Assembly: GCA_036429605.1 (NCBI GenBank)
Contig: CM071590.1
Coordinates: 992,001 to 1,056,000 of the forward strand
Length of the DNA: 64,000 bases
From: Cladobotryum mycophilum
Lineage: Eukaryota > Ascomycota > Sordariomycetes > Hypocreales > Hypocreaceae
Direction: 5' to 3'
The translations under genes and the position numbers were made by a program. The notes beneath the pieces were generated by a model. The model saw only the letters and a program-made list of their open reading frames with translations, was not told where the DNA came from and made no database searches. Positions within the stretch are counted from its first letter, which is position 1. The number at the start of each line of letters is the position of its first letter. Below, piece after piece: positions 48,001 to 59,199 of this stretch.

Positions 48001-49149
48001 AAACGACAAGGTTCGTCTTGACGGATCTTCGAAAACCAAACACACCCCCCATCTCAACAACGACAGCTGCTTTATACATACAAGTACAGGCACACGAACA
48101 ACAAAACTTGGTGTGAGTGACTGCAACGCAACTCCGCATGTGGAGAAGCCTTGAATCCTTGATACCTGTCGTTTGTCATTTTTGTCGTTTGTCGCAATCC
48201 ATCAACCCACCAAGAAGAGGCGGATCAAGTGAAGGAAAGAAAAAGTTGCTGCATACATGCTTGGCTTGGCTTGAGACTTGACTGGGGCGTCTTGCATGGT
48301 ACTGCAGCCCGCTGCTTCTGCTTCTGCTTCTTCTGCTGCTACTTGGTGGTGTGCCCTCATGACCCCCCTCCCCTCCCATCCTCTCCCCCCGTCATCATAG
48401 TCACCGATTTTCTCTTACCCCAAAAACCTTTTACGCCCGAATAAGAAGTTACATCGGCTCTTCTTCGACTTGGATTCACTTGGGGCTTCTCGGTCTCATG
48501 CAAGAGTTAAATCGGAGCGCGTGATGGTGGGGACGGCCTGGGGTTGCAACTTGACCGGGTTGTTGTCATTCAACACCGCTTGCTGTCAATACCTTACCTT
48601 GCCTTGCCTTACCTACACATCACCACAAATCCATCCACACAACATGCTATTATGTTATTGTCTCTCATCTCTATTCACTGCCCATTTCTATTAAAAGGCC
48701 CTCCCTCCTCCTTCACCCCATCACTCTTCTTCACTTCTCCTCATCCCCCCGTCATCGCTTCTCCCTCACTTCTTGACGGCCTCTTTACAATAGCCCTTTA
48801 TCAATAACAAAGCTTCGGCTTTGAAAGGCTACAAGGGAGGGCATTCAGAGTTGGTACCCTCTTTATACACACACACAAATACATACACTCACCGCACCCC
48901 TTTCCGTATTTCTTGTTTGACATCGCTTCTCTTCTTCCTTTCCCCCCAATTACACAAACATATATAAAGCAGCACCATCACAGCAAACAAACTTTCCAGC
49001 TCGTTCAAAATCACTAACTTGATTATCTCGTATAGCCTGTCCCGACCACGCAATTCTTTGAGCACTCTTCTCATCAACATCACCAACAGGAGATACAACA
49101 ACTTGAAAATCAGCTTCGTAAGAGGAAATTCCTCAATTACTTCACCATC
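42004..49149. other. 7.1-kb gene-poor region upstream of the GH55 gene
   Basis: I find no coding region with a recognisable domain or consistent composition here. Features seen are three TACTCCGTA motifs (43745, 45588, 46461), a CACGTG near 43886 with a TATAAAT about 25 nt downstream, CA and CT microsatellites (47800-47820, 47890-47910), and long pyrimidine tracts leading up to the glucanase start (47700-49000). It may hold non-coding transcripts or an extended promoter. Confidence 0.45.
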
Positions 49150-51498
49150 ATGATGGGCCTTTCGACCATCGTGACGGCCAGTCTTCTGGCCTTGCGCCTC
49201 TTTTCTCAAGAGGTCGCTGCCGCCCCAGCCCCTGGCATTTCCCTCGATGTCAAGGTTGATGTTGTCAAGTCTGCTGCCGCAACCAGCTGGTGGCTTCCCA
49301 ACATTCAGCGTCAGGGCGTTGTCCCCTACGGTGCCAATGCTGGCTACAAAATCTACCGCAACGTCAAGGATTACGGCGCAAAGGGTGATGGTGTGACCGA
49401 TGACACCGATGCCATCAACAGGGCCATCGCCGACGGTGCACGATGTGGCCTTGGCTGCGACTCTACCACCACGTACCCGGCTCTCGTTTACATCCCTCCC
49501 GGCACTTACGTCGTCTCCTCACCCATCGTCTTGTACTACTACACCCACCTGATTGGCGACGTCACCAGCATTCCCACCCTCAAGGCCTCTAGCAACTTCG
49601 CTGGTATCGCTGTCCTTGACTCTGACCCCTACATTGCCGGAGGTGCCAACTGGTACTTCAACACCAACAACTTCTTCCGTCACGTCCGAAACTTGAAGAT
49701 CGACTTGACCGCCCAGCCCATCAGCACCGGTACCGGTATCCACTGGCAGGTTGCCCAGGCTACTTCACTTCAGAACATTGAGTTCTTCATGAGCCGGGAC
49801 ACCTCTGCCAACAACAAGCAGCAGGGTATCTTCATGGACAATGGCTCCGGTGGCTTCATGACCGACCTTACCTTCCACGGCGGTGCTCTTGGTATGTTCT
49901 TGGGTAACCAGCAATTCACCACCCGCAACCTCATCTTCGATGGTTGCCAGACTGCCATTTACATGAACTGGAACTGGGTTTGGACCTTCCACGGTCTTTC
50001 CATCAGCAATGCCAACATTGGTATTGACATGACTGCCGGTGACGTCCAGAATGTCGGTTCCATTGTTGTTCTTGACAGCAAGTTCACCAACACCAAGGTC
50101 GGTGTCTTGACTCGCTACCAGACTAACCAAGGCTGGACCAACTCCACTCTCGTCCTTGACAACGTTGACATGACTTCCAACACCCCCATCGCTGTCAAGA
50201 ACTCCAACGGCGCCACCGTCCTCAACGGAAACACCAACATTGCCTCCTTCGTTCAGGGCCGTTCCTACACTGGAAACAGCGGCAGGGCCGTCCAAGCTTC
50301 CCAACCCGCCGTTGCCAAGCCTGCTGCTTTGCTCGATGGCTCTGGAAGAATTGTTACCAAGAGCAAGCCCCAGTACAACGGTGTCGATGCCTCCAAGTTT
50401 GTGTCCGTCAAGTCCAAGGGTGCCAAGGGCGATGGTCGCACCGATGATACCGCCGCCATCCAGGCCGTCTTCAACACCATTGGTGCTGACCAGGTTGTCT
50501 ACTTTGACCACGGCGCCTACGTCATCACCGACACCGTCAAGGTCCCCAAGAACGTCAAGATTGTTGGTGAGGTCTGGCCTCTTATCATGGCTGGCGGCAC
50601 CAAATTCAAGGACCAGAACAACCCCAAGCCCGTCTGGCAGGTCGGTCAGCCTGGTGATGTTGGCAATGTCGAAATCCAGGACCTCATCTTCGAGACTCTT
50701 GGCCCTCAGCCCGGTGCTATCCTGATGGAGTTCAACGTTGCTGGTGCTACCAAGGGCTCTGCTGGTCTTTTCGATGTCCACTTCCGCATTGGTGGATCTG
50801 CCGGTACTCAGCTCCAGTCAAATACCTGCAGCAAGAACCCCAACAGCACAGGCCCGCCAAACCCCAACTGCTTTGGCGCCTTTATGCTGCTTCACCTCAC
50901 CCCCTCTGCTAGTGCCTACCTTGAGAACGTCTGGGCTTGGGTCGCTGATCACGAGCTGGACCTTGGCGACCACAACCAGGTCAACATCTACAACGGCCGA
51001 GGAATTCTCTTTGAGTCTACCAAGGGTACTTGGGGCTGGGGCACCGCCTCTGAACACAATGTTCTCGTCAACTATAACATTAACAAGGCTTCCAACATCT
51101 TCCTGGCTCTTGTCCAGACTGAGACTGCCTACTTCCAGGGCAACCCCGATGCTAAGGTTCCCTTTACCTCTAACCCTACTTACGGTGATCCCGATTTCTC
51201 CAAGTGCACTGGCCCTACTTGCGCTCGTACCTGGGGTCTTCGTGTTATCAACTCTTCCAACATCCTCGTCTACGGAGGTGGCTTGTACAGCTTCTTCGAC
51301 AACTACGCTCAGCCATGTGTCGATGCCAATAACTGCCAGCAAAACATGATTGACGTCCAGAACTCACAGGTCCGCTTCTTCGGTGTCAGCACCAAGGCCA
51401 GCGTCAACGTTATCACCCTCAACGGCGCTCCCGCTGCCCTTGACAAGGACAACCGAAACAACTTCTGCGCTGCGATTGCCTCTTTCACTGCGTCTTAG
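49150..51498 (+). CDS. Secreted exo-beta-1,3-glucanase, glycoside hydrolase family 55
   Basis: Single exon, 782 residues. The N-terminus (ATG 49150) is a signal peptide: MMGLSTIVTASLLALRLF, then QEVAAAPAP with a likely cleavage after AAA. Two parallel beta-helix halves are each introduced by the pectate-lyase-like motif: YRNVKDYGAKGDGVTDDTDAI and FVSVKSKGAKGDGRTDDTAAI. Other family landmarks are GTYVVSSPIVLYYYTHLIGD, WVADHELDLGDHNQVNIYNGRG and YGGGLYSFFDNYAQPC. GH55 enzymes release glucose from beta-1,3-glucan (fungal wall, callose, laminarin) and occur in saprotrophic, mycoparasitic and insect-pathogenic moulds. The frame ends at TAG (51496-51498), but the same frame continues open to 51711 (see next entry). 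Confidence 0.95.
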   Translation: MMGLSTIVTASLLALRLFSQEVAAAPAPGISLDVKVDVVKSAAATSWWLPNIQRQGVVPYGANAGYKIYRNVKDYGAKGDGVTDDTDAINRAIADGARCGLGCDSTTTYPALVYIPPGTYVVSSPIVLYYYTHLIGDVTSIPTLKASSNFAGIAVLDSDPYIAGGANWYFNTNNFFRHVRNLKIDLTAQPISTGTGIHWQVAQATSLQNIEFFMSRDTSANNKQQGIFMDNGSGGFMTDLTFHGGALGMFLGNQQFTTRNLIFDGCQTAIYMNWNWVWTFHGLSISNANIGIDMTAGDVQNVGSIVVLDSKFTNTKVGVLTRYQTNQGWTNSTLVLDNVDMTSNTPIAVKNSNGATVLNGNTNIASFVQGRSYTGNSGRAVQASQPAVAKPAALLDGSGRIVTKSKPQYNGVDASKFVSVKSKGAKGDGRTDDTAAIQAVFNTIGADQVVYFDHGAYVITDTVKVPKNVKIVGEVWPLIMAGGTKFKDQNNPKPVWQVGQPGDVGNVEIQDLIFETLGPQPGAILMEFNVAGATKGSAGLFDVHFRIGGSAGTQLQSNTCSKNPNSTGPPNPNCFGAFMLLHLTPSASAYLENVWAWVADHELDLGDHNQVNIYNGRGILFESTKGTWGWGTASEHNVLVNYNINKASNIFLALVQTETAYFQGNPDAKVPFTSNPTYGDPDFSKCTGPTCARTWGLRVINSSNILVYGGGLYSFFDNYAQPCVDANNCQQNMIDVQNSQVRFFGVSTKASVNVITLNGAPAALDKDNRNNFCAAIASFTAS

Positions 51499-51714
51499 AT
51501 TGGCGATAAGGAGGATGTTCCTGTTGCGCCCGGGCCGCAGGGTGACTCTGGATACCAAAACGAGCCAAGTTACACTATTCCAAACGCTCCGAGTGGTGTG
51601 ACCGCGTTGCCGTTCCCGTCTCAGCCTCACCCGTCATGGACATGCGGGCCCGAAAAGATTATAACGGTAACAAGGACTGTGGTTCTTATTCCTGCCAGCA
51701 CGTTTATTCCTTGA
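51499..51714 (+). other. In-frame open continuation after the GH55 stop codon
   Basis: Directly after the TAG the GH55 frame stays open for 71 codons to a TGA at 51712-51714. The conceptual residues are rich in P, G, S, T and V (for example VPVAPGPQGDSGYQNEP, VTALPFPSQPHPSW, ITVTRTVVLIPASTFIP), like an extracellular linker. It looks like a former or occasionally read C-terminal tail rather than random 3'UTR. Confidence 0.45.
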
Positions 51715-52796
51715 ACATATTTGATTGCACGTATATATACAGATAAAAGCAAATGCCAGAAAATCATCTTTGATCATTTTCATTTTTGCTTGTACAGTTC
51801 TGTGATTTTTCCTTTTTTTTCATCTTTTAGGGATATCGGAATGGGAATGGGGGAGGAAATGACTGGGACAATCGTGGATTCTATGGAATAGAAGAGCGAG
51901 GATGGTGCGGCAGCAGCGCAAGTAGCATTATCGCGAATGAAAGCAAGTAAAACTATCTCAAAGTTTCAAGGTGTGATTGTGAAGTATGACTGAGGCTAGA
52001 AATGCGCTTGATAACCCGGTCTGAAGCACCTCGACTGTTGTATAATGTTGATGAACTCGTGCCTTGCCCTTTAAAAAGACTTGAACATGTCGGAGAGCAG
52101 TATCTCTAACTCTTGGTACTAGATCCTAGAGACTGCAAGTAACTGGCTGCGATAGTTGACTCGGCAAGCAAAGGTATAGTTTCTTGGTGTCTCTTGACTA
52201 TAGATCTAGTTGAAGAGGTTGATATGAGCGTAGAGTGTTTAGCAAGCGAGAAAGCTCGATAACTGGGCTTTATTCAGCAGGCAATTGCTAGCATTGGAAT
52301 CTCCACTTGTTCAACGGCTCTGTAAGTTATGAAAGTGGTCTTCCTCTAAGCTGCACGATGCCATCTCTGCATTATCGGGGCTGACTTTTGGTAGATGAGG
52401 ATCACTTGTCTCCATTTCAGGGAAGCTCTCCGTGTACTAATAGTGTAAGAAATGGACCATGAGCTAGTCTTGTTACAGCGTCGTAGATTGTTAAGAGTGA
52501 TCACTCTACCTTTTTACTTCGGAACTCGTTCGACATGGTGCCTTGGCTTAACGAATATCATGCTCCCTGTTCGTTCAGTAGAAACCGTGCTACGCTTCCC
52601 CCTTTTGCGCTCGTTCCAAGATGCAGCCTCGCCACTGGATCTATAAGCTTGACTTCACTCTCTAGTTGATCAAGGAAGAGTCCAATATATTTTCTCGTTG
52701 GTCCTAACTACGAGGCTTCTAGCAACATAGACCTGACTATGAGAAACAACAAAATCCGACTCATCGAATCGGCACTCTCGTACTCAAGTAGATATT
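51715..52796. other. Intergenic region GH55 to NLR
   Basis: Convergent 3' flanks of the glucanase and NLR genes. No gene seen. Confidence 0.5.
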
Positions 52797-55700
52797 TCAC
52801 CAATCTGATGTCGGTTCCGAAAATTGCAGGATCACCACGCGGCCTGACTGACAACCAATAGCGATTGTCGATTCTACAATGGCAAATTTACCCCCTCGGT
52901 AGTCTGGTGGGAGCCAAAGTACTGGTTTCCCATCTTTAACAACCCACGCACCGCGTTTTATGCCGTAGCCAAAGTAACAAGGGCGAGGTATAGATGCTTC
53001 TACAGACTGTGTCTTAGGAGTAGACATCTGATTTAGATCTAGATCTACCCAGCCTTGACTAAGACGAAGACAAGAGTCCGGCATTAGATCGAACGAAAGA
53101 TAACGATGAGGATGTTCAACGTTGAGCGCCTGGAGACAGCTACCCGTGATCGTGTCCCAGATCTCGATTGTCTTGTAATTTGATGATAAGGCGACTCGCT
53201 GGCCATTTGGTGAGATGGCTATTGGACCCATCCCTCTGTCAGTATCGTTGACAATGTCATGGAGGCGCGTCCCCGTAGTCGTGTTCCAGATCATGAACTT
53301 GTTGACACATGCCGCGGTGACGACTTGGCCGTCTGAAGAAATGGCTATCTTCTCCACCGGCTCCACAAGTTCAAGTTCGAGTGTATGAAGATAGGTGCTT
53401 GTAGTCATGTCCCAGATACCAACTGTACCACCACCCAATCCTGAAGCGATCCACCAACCGTCTGATGAAGCTGCTACTGCATATACCTTGCTTCCATGGT
53501 TAAGTGTATTTATACACATGCCTGTAGACGTATCCCATATTCTAACTGTCTTGTCCATTGATCCTGAAATGACTTGCTGACTGTTTGGTAGGATAGCTAT
53601 TGAGGATATCTCGCTTTCATGGCCTCTAAGTATGTGGAGACATGTACCTATAGTTGTATCCCAGATCCTGATAGTATAATCGGCCGACCCCGAGATGACC
53701 CACTGGCCGTCTAATGAGATAGCTACTGAACTAACTAGATCATTATGACCCTCTGATGTCTCAATGGATATATCTGCAGTTCCATCCCAGATCCTGATGG
53801 TAGTAACACTCGATGCTGAGGCGAGCCGCTGACCATTGGACGAGATAGCTAGTGAAGACACGCTGATTGCATTGTATATGAATGTTTGGAGGCATGCCCT
53901 TGTGAGTGGATCCCAGATCTTAATTGTCTTATCTTGTGATGCTGAGGCAATCCGCTGGCCATCAAGCGATATGACCACTGAATAAACCTTCCCATAATGA
54001 CCGTTGAGCGTATGTGTGCATAGACCTGTAATCGTATCCCAGATCCTAATCGTCGCATCATCCCCTCCTGAGACGACTCGAAAATCATCAGGGAAGATAG
54101 CTACTGAATGCACTCCACTGGTATGGTTGAGTGTTTGAAGGCATGTACCAGTTATTGGGTCCCAAATCTTAACAGCTTCGTCGCTTGATCCTGAGGCAAC
54201 CCACTTGCCATCTGATGAGATGGCTACAGAATATATCCAGCCAAAAGCATCGTTAATAATCTGGCTACATGCGCCTGAAGGCAGATCCCAGATCTTAATA
54301 TTTCTACTCATGTAATCTGATGAAGCAAGTCGCTGACCATCTGACGAGACAGCCAATGAAAATGATAATCCAAAATAATCATCCTGATCCTCGAGTGTAT
54401 GAATGCATGTGCCTGTAGTCATATCCCAGATCCTGATTGTCTCATCCCATGATGCCGAGATAATTTGCTGCTTGTTTGATGAGATGACCACCGAATGAAC
54501 CTTATTGTTATGGCCACTGAGTATTTGGTTACATGCACCCGTAGTCGTATCCCAGATCCTGATTTTATGATCAAATGATCCTGAGACGACCCACTGGCCA
54601 TCTAACGACATGGCCACTGATGCAACGCCACTCTGGCACTCAAATGTTTGTAAGCAAGAACTCCAGTGTTTTTCCCTAGCTGTAATCTGACTACTGATCC
54701 AAGGTGGCGCTTGGTGACTGAAAAGTTTTCTGATCAAGCTACCTTCTGGACTGAATATTAGGGCCGAGATATATGTTTGAAGCGGCGAATTCTCGATACC
54801 CAATTTATAGTACAGAACAAACCGGTATGCATCTTGAAGTAGGTCATGCGTCTGTCCTTTGGGCAATTTTGTCTACCAATCATTAGCTTCATCCATGGAT
54901 ACTGTAGGACAATAGACTGACCCTGAATAACGTCTCCAGTCTTGATAATGAGAGTATGCCATCCGACATATTCCGTAGGAGGCTCAAAGCCTCAAGCCAA
55001 TGTAGAAAATGGTTCTCGATAAACGAGTAAATTATTCTATTATCATCAAGGTAGGCCTGGTGTGTGACGTCACCATCATTGATATATCCATTGCAGAAAT
55101 GGTCGGCCCAGTAAACACAAGCATATCGAATACTGGCCAGTGGGTCTGGATGCGGCGTAGTAAACTCATCGTTATGAGTTCCGGGGTGTGGCAACGCGTA
55201 CATGTTTTTGTGCAACTTATTGTCCATGGCTTTCAGTGATTGGGAAAATATGGTGTAATGTACAGCCTTGCGGCCAAAGGGGAAGATAATACCCTGGGCT
55301 GTCTCACTGTCAACCAAGTAGTCCTTGGCTGATTGATGGACGAAATAAACAGTGCCGTTTCGGACTGTCAAAAACGAGCCGCATTTGTTAACCAATCTTT
55401 CCAACTTGGCCTCGTCGGCAAGATTGCCCTGAAAGCCGGTGAGAGCTGCCAGTTCTGCTAAATGCAGTGGTCGAGATACAAGAGTTGCGGTCGAAAGAAC
55501 CTTTCGACACAGGTCCGGATCCTTATTCTTGAGGCGACCAATCTGATCCAGCATCCGAGAATAAAGTTTTGTAAGATCATCAGGTACATCCTCGAGGTGT
55601 CTCAGGATTTCCGAATTATCCTCAAACTCCGCATCCTCCATCTCTTTCAGTTCACGAACGACGAGAGCAACCCAGAGAAAGGTCCCGTTGGCCTTTTGAC

Positions 55701-57531
55701 GCACTAAGCAACGAACCTGATCTTTCAGATGTATGTCTTGTTGTATTAAGGTGAGTTGGTTAATTTTATAGTCAATATAAGCGTCAACAGCGTTAGATAT
55801 TAGATCAGCGTTTACCTCAAGGCTCAGGCTCAGATCCCCATTGATGTCGGATAGCGCCAACTTGTGCTCGATTTGCGGCCAATTTCGACTAGATACGATC
55901 CATTTGACGCGAGAGGAAACTGATAGGTTCTTGATAAGATCCAGGAGCTGGTCCATACCCGAAGAACACTCATCAAGAGCATCAACGATCAGGTACGTAT
56001 CCAGTAGTGTTAAGTCTTGAACAATATCGGCTAAGATATCGGACAAGACCACCCAAGCATTTGCATCCTCAAACACCTTCCCTTCGGGGACATCGTACCT
56101 CTTCCGGACATGCGAGATAAGTGACGGATGCTTGCGGATGAGAAGGTAAATGATGCCGCGCAAAACGGCTGTGGCGTTGTTGAGGTCTCGGTCAGTAGCC
56201 TGGCAGAAAAAGTAGGATACAGTGCTTGAGTTGGCCGCTTTCATGATCAATTCATTAATAATACCACATAGTAGCATCGTCTTCCCTTTGCCTGGGTCGC
56301 CTCTGATCCAAAGCAGCCGGCACTTATCGTTGTCGCGCCACTCTTGGTAGTCAGGGTCGTCCAAGATCCACCAATATGACTCCAGCAATAGACCACCTTT
56401 AGTCTGCTCAATGCGTTTCTTATCGTCGCTAGGATCAGTGAGCCGTAAATCTCTCAAACATTGTCGATCCTTCTCGTCCATTTGAAACGTAACAAGCTGG
56501 CCTAGGTAGAAGGACGCTTCTTGGACGGTATAGGCCTTGAAATCGTCAGAGAGTGCGCTTTCGGCTTTCCTGATAGCGTCCATGTTGCCCTTCCAGTCAT
56601 CCAATCCAACCATGTCCCGTAAAAAGACAAACCCACGGTGACGGTAGTAAGAACAGACACTTTTCATCTCGTACAAGAGAAGTAGTTTGTAAAAGTTGAT
56701 AATCTGTATCTCCAGTTGATATCGAACACCAGAGAGGTCATTGGTATTCAAGGTTTTCTTGAGGAAGGCACCGGATAGTTCCCAGTACCATTTCATCCTC
56801 TTAATAACGTGTTCGATGCCCTTACGATTAGCTTCCGTTTCGGATATAGGGTGTTGAAGCATCTTGTAGGTGAGTTAGTATGTGGATTCCCCATTTGCCC
56901 ATATGCCCGGTCTCACCTCTAGCAATACGCACGCGCCTGTCCAAGCGAGAGCAGCTTGTGGCATGGCCTGGACGGCAGAACTAATTATAGCTCTGGCATT
57001 AAGGACGAACTGCACCGCCACGCCTATATTTTCCTTTACTTTTGCCTCTCGTGCCGTCTTTTCAAGCCCATCACGGATGAGCTTCTGCATCTGGTCACAT
57101 CTCTCGCTCGTATTGTCTTGAGCGATGGCGTTCTGCTCAAAGTCGGCGACTGGGGAATTAATGTCCTGGCCACGAAGTTTGGAAGACAAAATCTTCTCAT
57201 ATGCTTGTACTATTTCGGCTTCATCTTTCTTCAGCTCGTCATACGCTTGATCCCAAAGTTGCTCGGGTCGGGTGATAGGTGTCGCATTCGTAAAAGAGGA
57301 ACGACCAGAGAGCGGCGATAGCGGGGCTAGGTTGATGCGACTATGTGTGCTCAGGAGGCCAGATGCTAGCTCAGCGTGAGATGTGTTGGTGATAGAACCT
57401 TCTACTGGACTCGCGACCAGAGTAGGTGCTGCGTCTTGCCCATGACTAGGATCTTGAGTTGTTGACTCGCCTGATCTAAACGTATGCCTTAGTCGATGGC
57501 GAGACCTCTTTAGCCAAGTTCCTAAAGGCAT
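52797..57531 (-). CDS. NACHT-WD40 NLR-like STAND protein (NWD family)
   Basis: Three exons, both introns phase 0: 57531-56917, 56862-54922 and 54872-52797, about 1543 residues. Exon 1 encodes an N-terminal domain of the NACHT_N type (RPEQLWDQAYDELKKDE, AVQAMPQAALAWTGACVLLE) after a polar leader. Exon 2 carries the linker (ANRKGIEHVIKRMKWYWEL) and the NACHT ATPase with Walker A GDPGKGKT and Walker B LIVDALDE, followed by the helical region. Exon 3 holds about twelve WD40 repeats ending in IWD (for example SVAISLDGQWVISGSADYTIRIWD in part). Related fungal proteins (the HNWD/NWD group) act in non-self recognition and heterokaryon incompatibility: the repeats sense, NACHT oligomerises and the N-terminus signals. 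It lacks a HET domain. Codon use is more AT-rich than in neighbours such as the glucanase and BTB genes. Confidence 0.9.
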
Positions 57532-58509
57532 GGCAGGGATAAGATGGCGTTCCTAAACAATTTGTGTGTAATGTCATGAGATTCCAATAGAGTAGTGAGT
57601 ATCAGGACGAGTACTCCTACGACTTTGCCCAACGATGCCGGAGGTCATGAGTAGTTGGGTACCTATTTTAATAATAGGGCGGGGTAAGGACATGATACCG
57701 AATTGACTTGCATGCATGGCAGCAGCAAATTAGAAGACGTCAAGAGCTTTAAGAGGTCTTGATTTGGTATGATTATTTCCAATGAAGAGACTAGATTTAC
57801 TTCAACACCAAATTTTGACATCTACAAGTATAACGACAAAGGAAGGGGCCAACCAGTGGGGTTTGATCGATTACACTAAAAAGTAAGGTACTACTCCGTA
57901 CTGGGTAGTTAGTTCCAAGATCAAGCACGGACAAAAAGTGGGCAATCGGCTGCGATTTACGAAGTACTCCGCACTATCTCCAGTTCCAATGCCTCCAAGG
58001 CTGTGATTATGGTGATGGCATGTAAATGTGAAAGTGAGACGATGGAAATGATTTGGCAAGCTACTTGTATATGTTGTCGTACTTCCAAAAGGAAATTTCT
58101 CGTCGAGTCTCATTCTCACTCCACATTTCCAAGTGACACAAGTGTGAAGCCACACACAGAGACCCCCTGGCTGAATCAGGGGTACCCCTTAGACATTTGT
58201 TGGGGAACCACGTGACCTGGTGTCGCGTTGCTGATCAAGGTTATTAGCAGTAGAATAGAAAGAAGCCTGTTCGCCGCGACGCATTCCGACAAAGTCATCG
58301 TTCAATACATGCCATCCCAATTTTTTCATAAACAAAGAACTGTGTAAAAATAATAATAACAAATAATTTATTTATTTTTATTTATTTATTTACTTATAAG
58401 TCATGGATCCGGATCCCAGAGTACACAAAGACAAGTCGCTTGAGTAAGTCACTTTTTTGTTTTTGCTTCCCTCCTTGGCTGAAAGGCGCTTCTTTAAATA
58501 AATAAAAAG
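57532..58509. other. Divergent region between NLR and BTB genes
   Basis: 978 bp holding both promoters. Contains a TACTCCGTA motif at 57892-57900 and a variant (TACTCCGCA) near 57965, plus an A/T-rich TTTA repeat (58366-58395) shortly before the BTB gene. No gene seen. Confidence 0.5.
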
Positions 58510-59199
58510 ATGGTACACTCATATCACTCGTACAGCTTGAGCGGCCGATCCATCCAGGTGATTGTCGGGTCGGAGCCCCCCGTCACCTTCAGCGTGCATG
58601 AGAACCTGGTGTGCGCATCTTCCAGGTTCTTCAAAAAGGCCCTGAGCGGGGACTGGAAGGAGGCCGAGGACGGGAGGGTCAGGCTGGAGGGGGACTCGCC
58701 GGACGTGTTTGAGATTTACCTGCACTGGCTGTACCGGCGGACGCTGCCGGTGCGGATTGACAGCCCCGGGCACGAGGGCAACTTTGAGTACCTGCAGCTG
58801 GCCAAGGCGTACGTGCTGGGCGACATGCTGCAGGCCGACACCTTCAGGGACGCGGCCATTGACGCGATTATCAAAAAGGCCACGACCAAGGCACTGGACG
58901 GGGCGACGTGGTTCCCCGTGGGCAACGTGATTCGCTACATTTACGACAACACGGTGGACACGTCAAAGGCCCGGCGTCTGCTCGTAGACCTGTACACGCA
59001 CCACGGGCATGGGAATTGGCTATGCGAGTGGGCGGATGCGGAAGACCTGCCAAAGGAGTTTCTGCTGGAGCTGGCCGTGTCGCTGCTGGATAAGAGGTCG
59101 AGCCCGAATAGAGCGTTTGTGTCGGGGATCAGCACGTGTGAGTACCACGAGCATTCACAGGGAGAGTGTCACACCGCTACCACGCCAAAGAAGCCATGA
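58510..59199 (+). CDS. BTB/POZ domain protein
   Basis: Single exon, 229 residues from ATG 58510. The BTB fold is clear: IQVIVGSEPPVTFSVHENLV, CASSRFFKKALSGDWKEAEDGRV, DSPDVFEIYLHWLYRRTLPV, then YLQLAKAYVLGDMLQADTFRDAAID. A short helical tail follows (LLVDLYTHHGHGNWL, PKEFLLELAVSLLDKR). Such stand-alone fungal BTB proteins are numerous and mostly uncharacterised; some bind Cullin-3 or homodimerise. The gene is GC-rich compared with the NLR upstream. No further domain is present. Confidence 0.88.
   Translation: MVHSYHSYSLSGRSIQVIVGSEPPVTFSVHENLVCASSRFFKKALSGDWKEAEDGRVRLEGDSPDVFEIYLHWLYRRTLPVRIDSPGHEGNFEYLQLAKAYVLGDMLQADTFRDAAIDAIIKKATTKALDGATWFPVGNVIRYIYDNTVDTSKARRLLVDLYTHHGHGNWLCEWADAEDLPKEFLLELAVSLLDKRSSPNRAFVSGISTCEYHEHSQGECHTATTPKKP

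Noticed and set aside
50240..51349. Long alternative frames inside the GH55 gene on both strands
   Set aside because: Shadow frames caused by the strong codon bias of a highly expressed gene.
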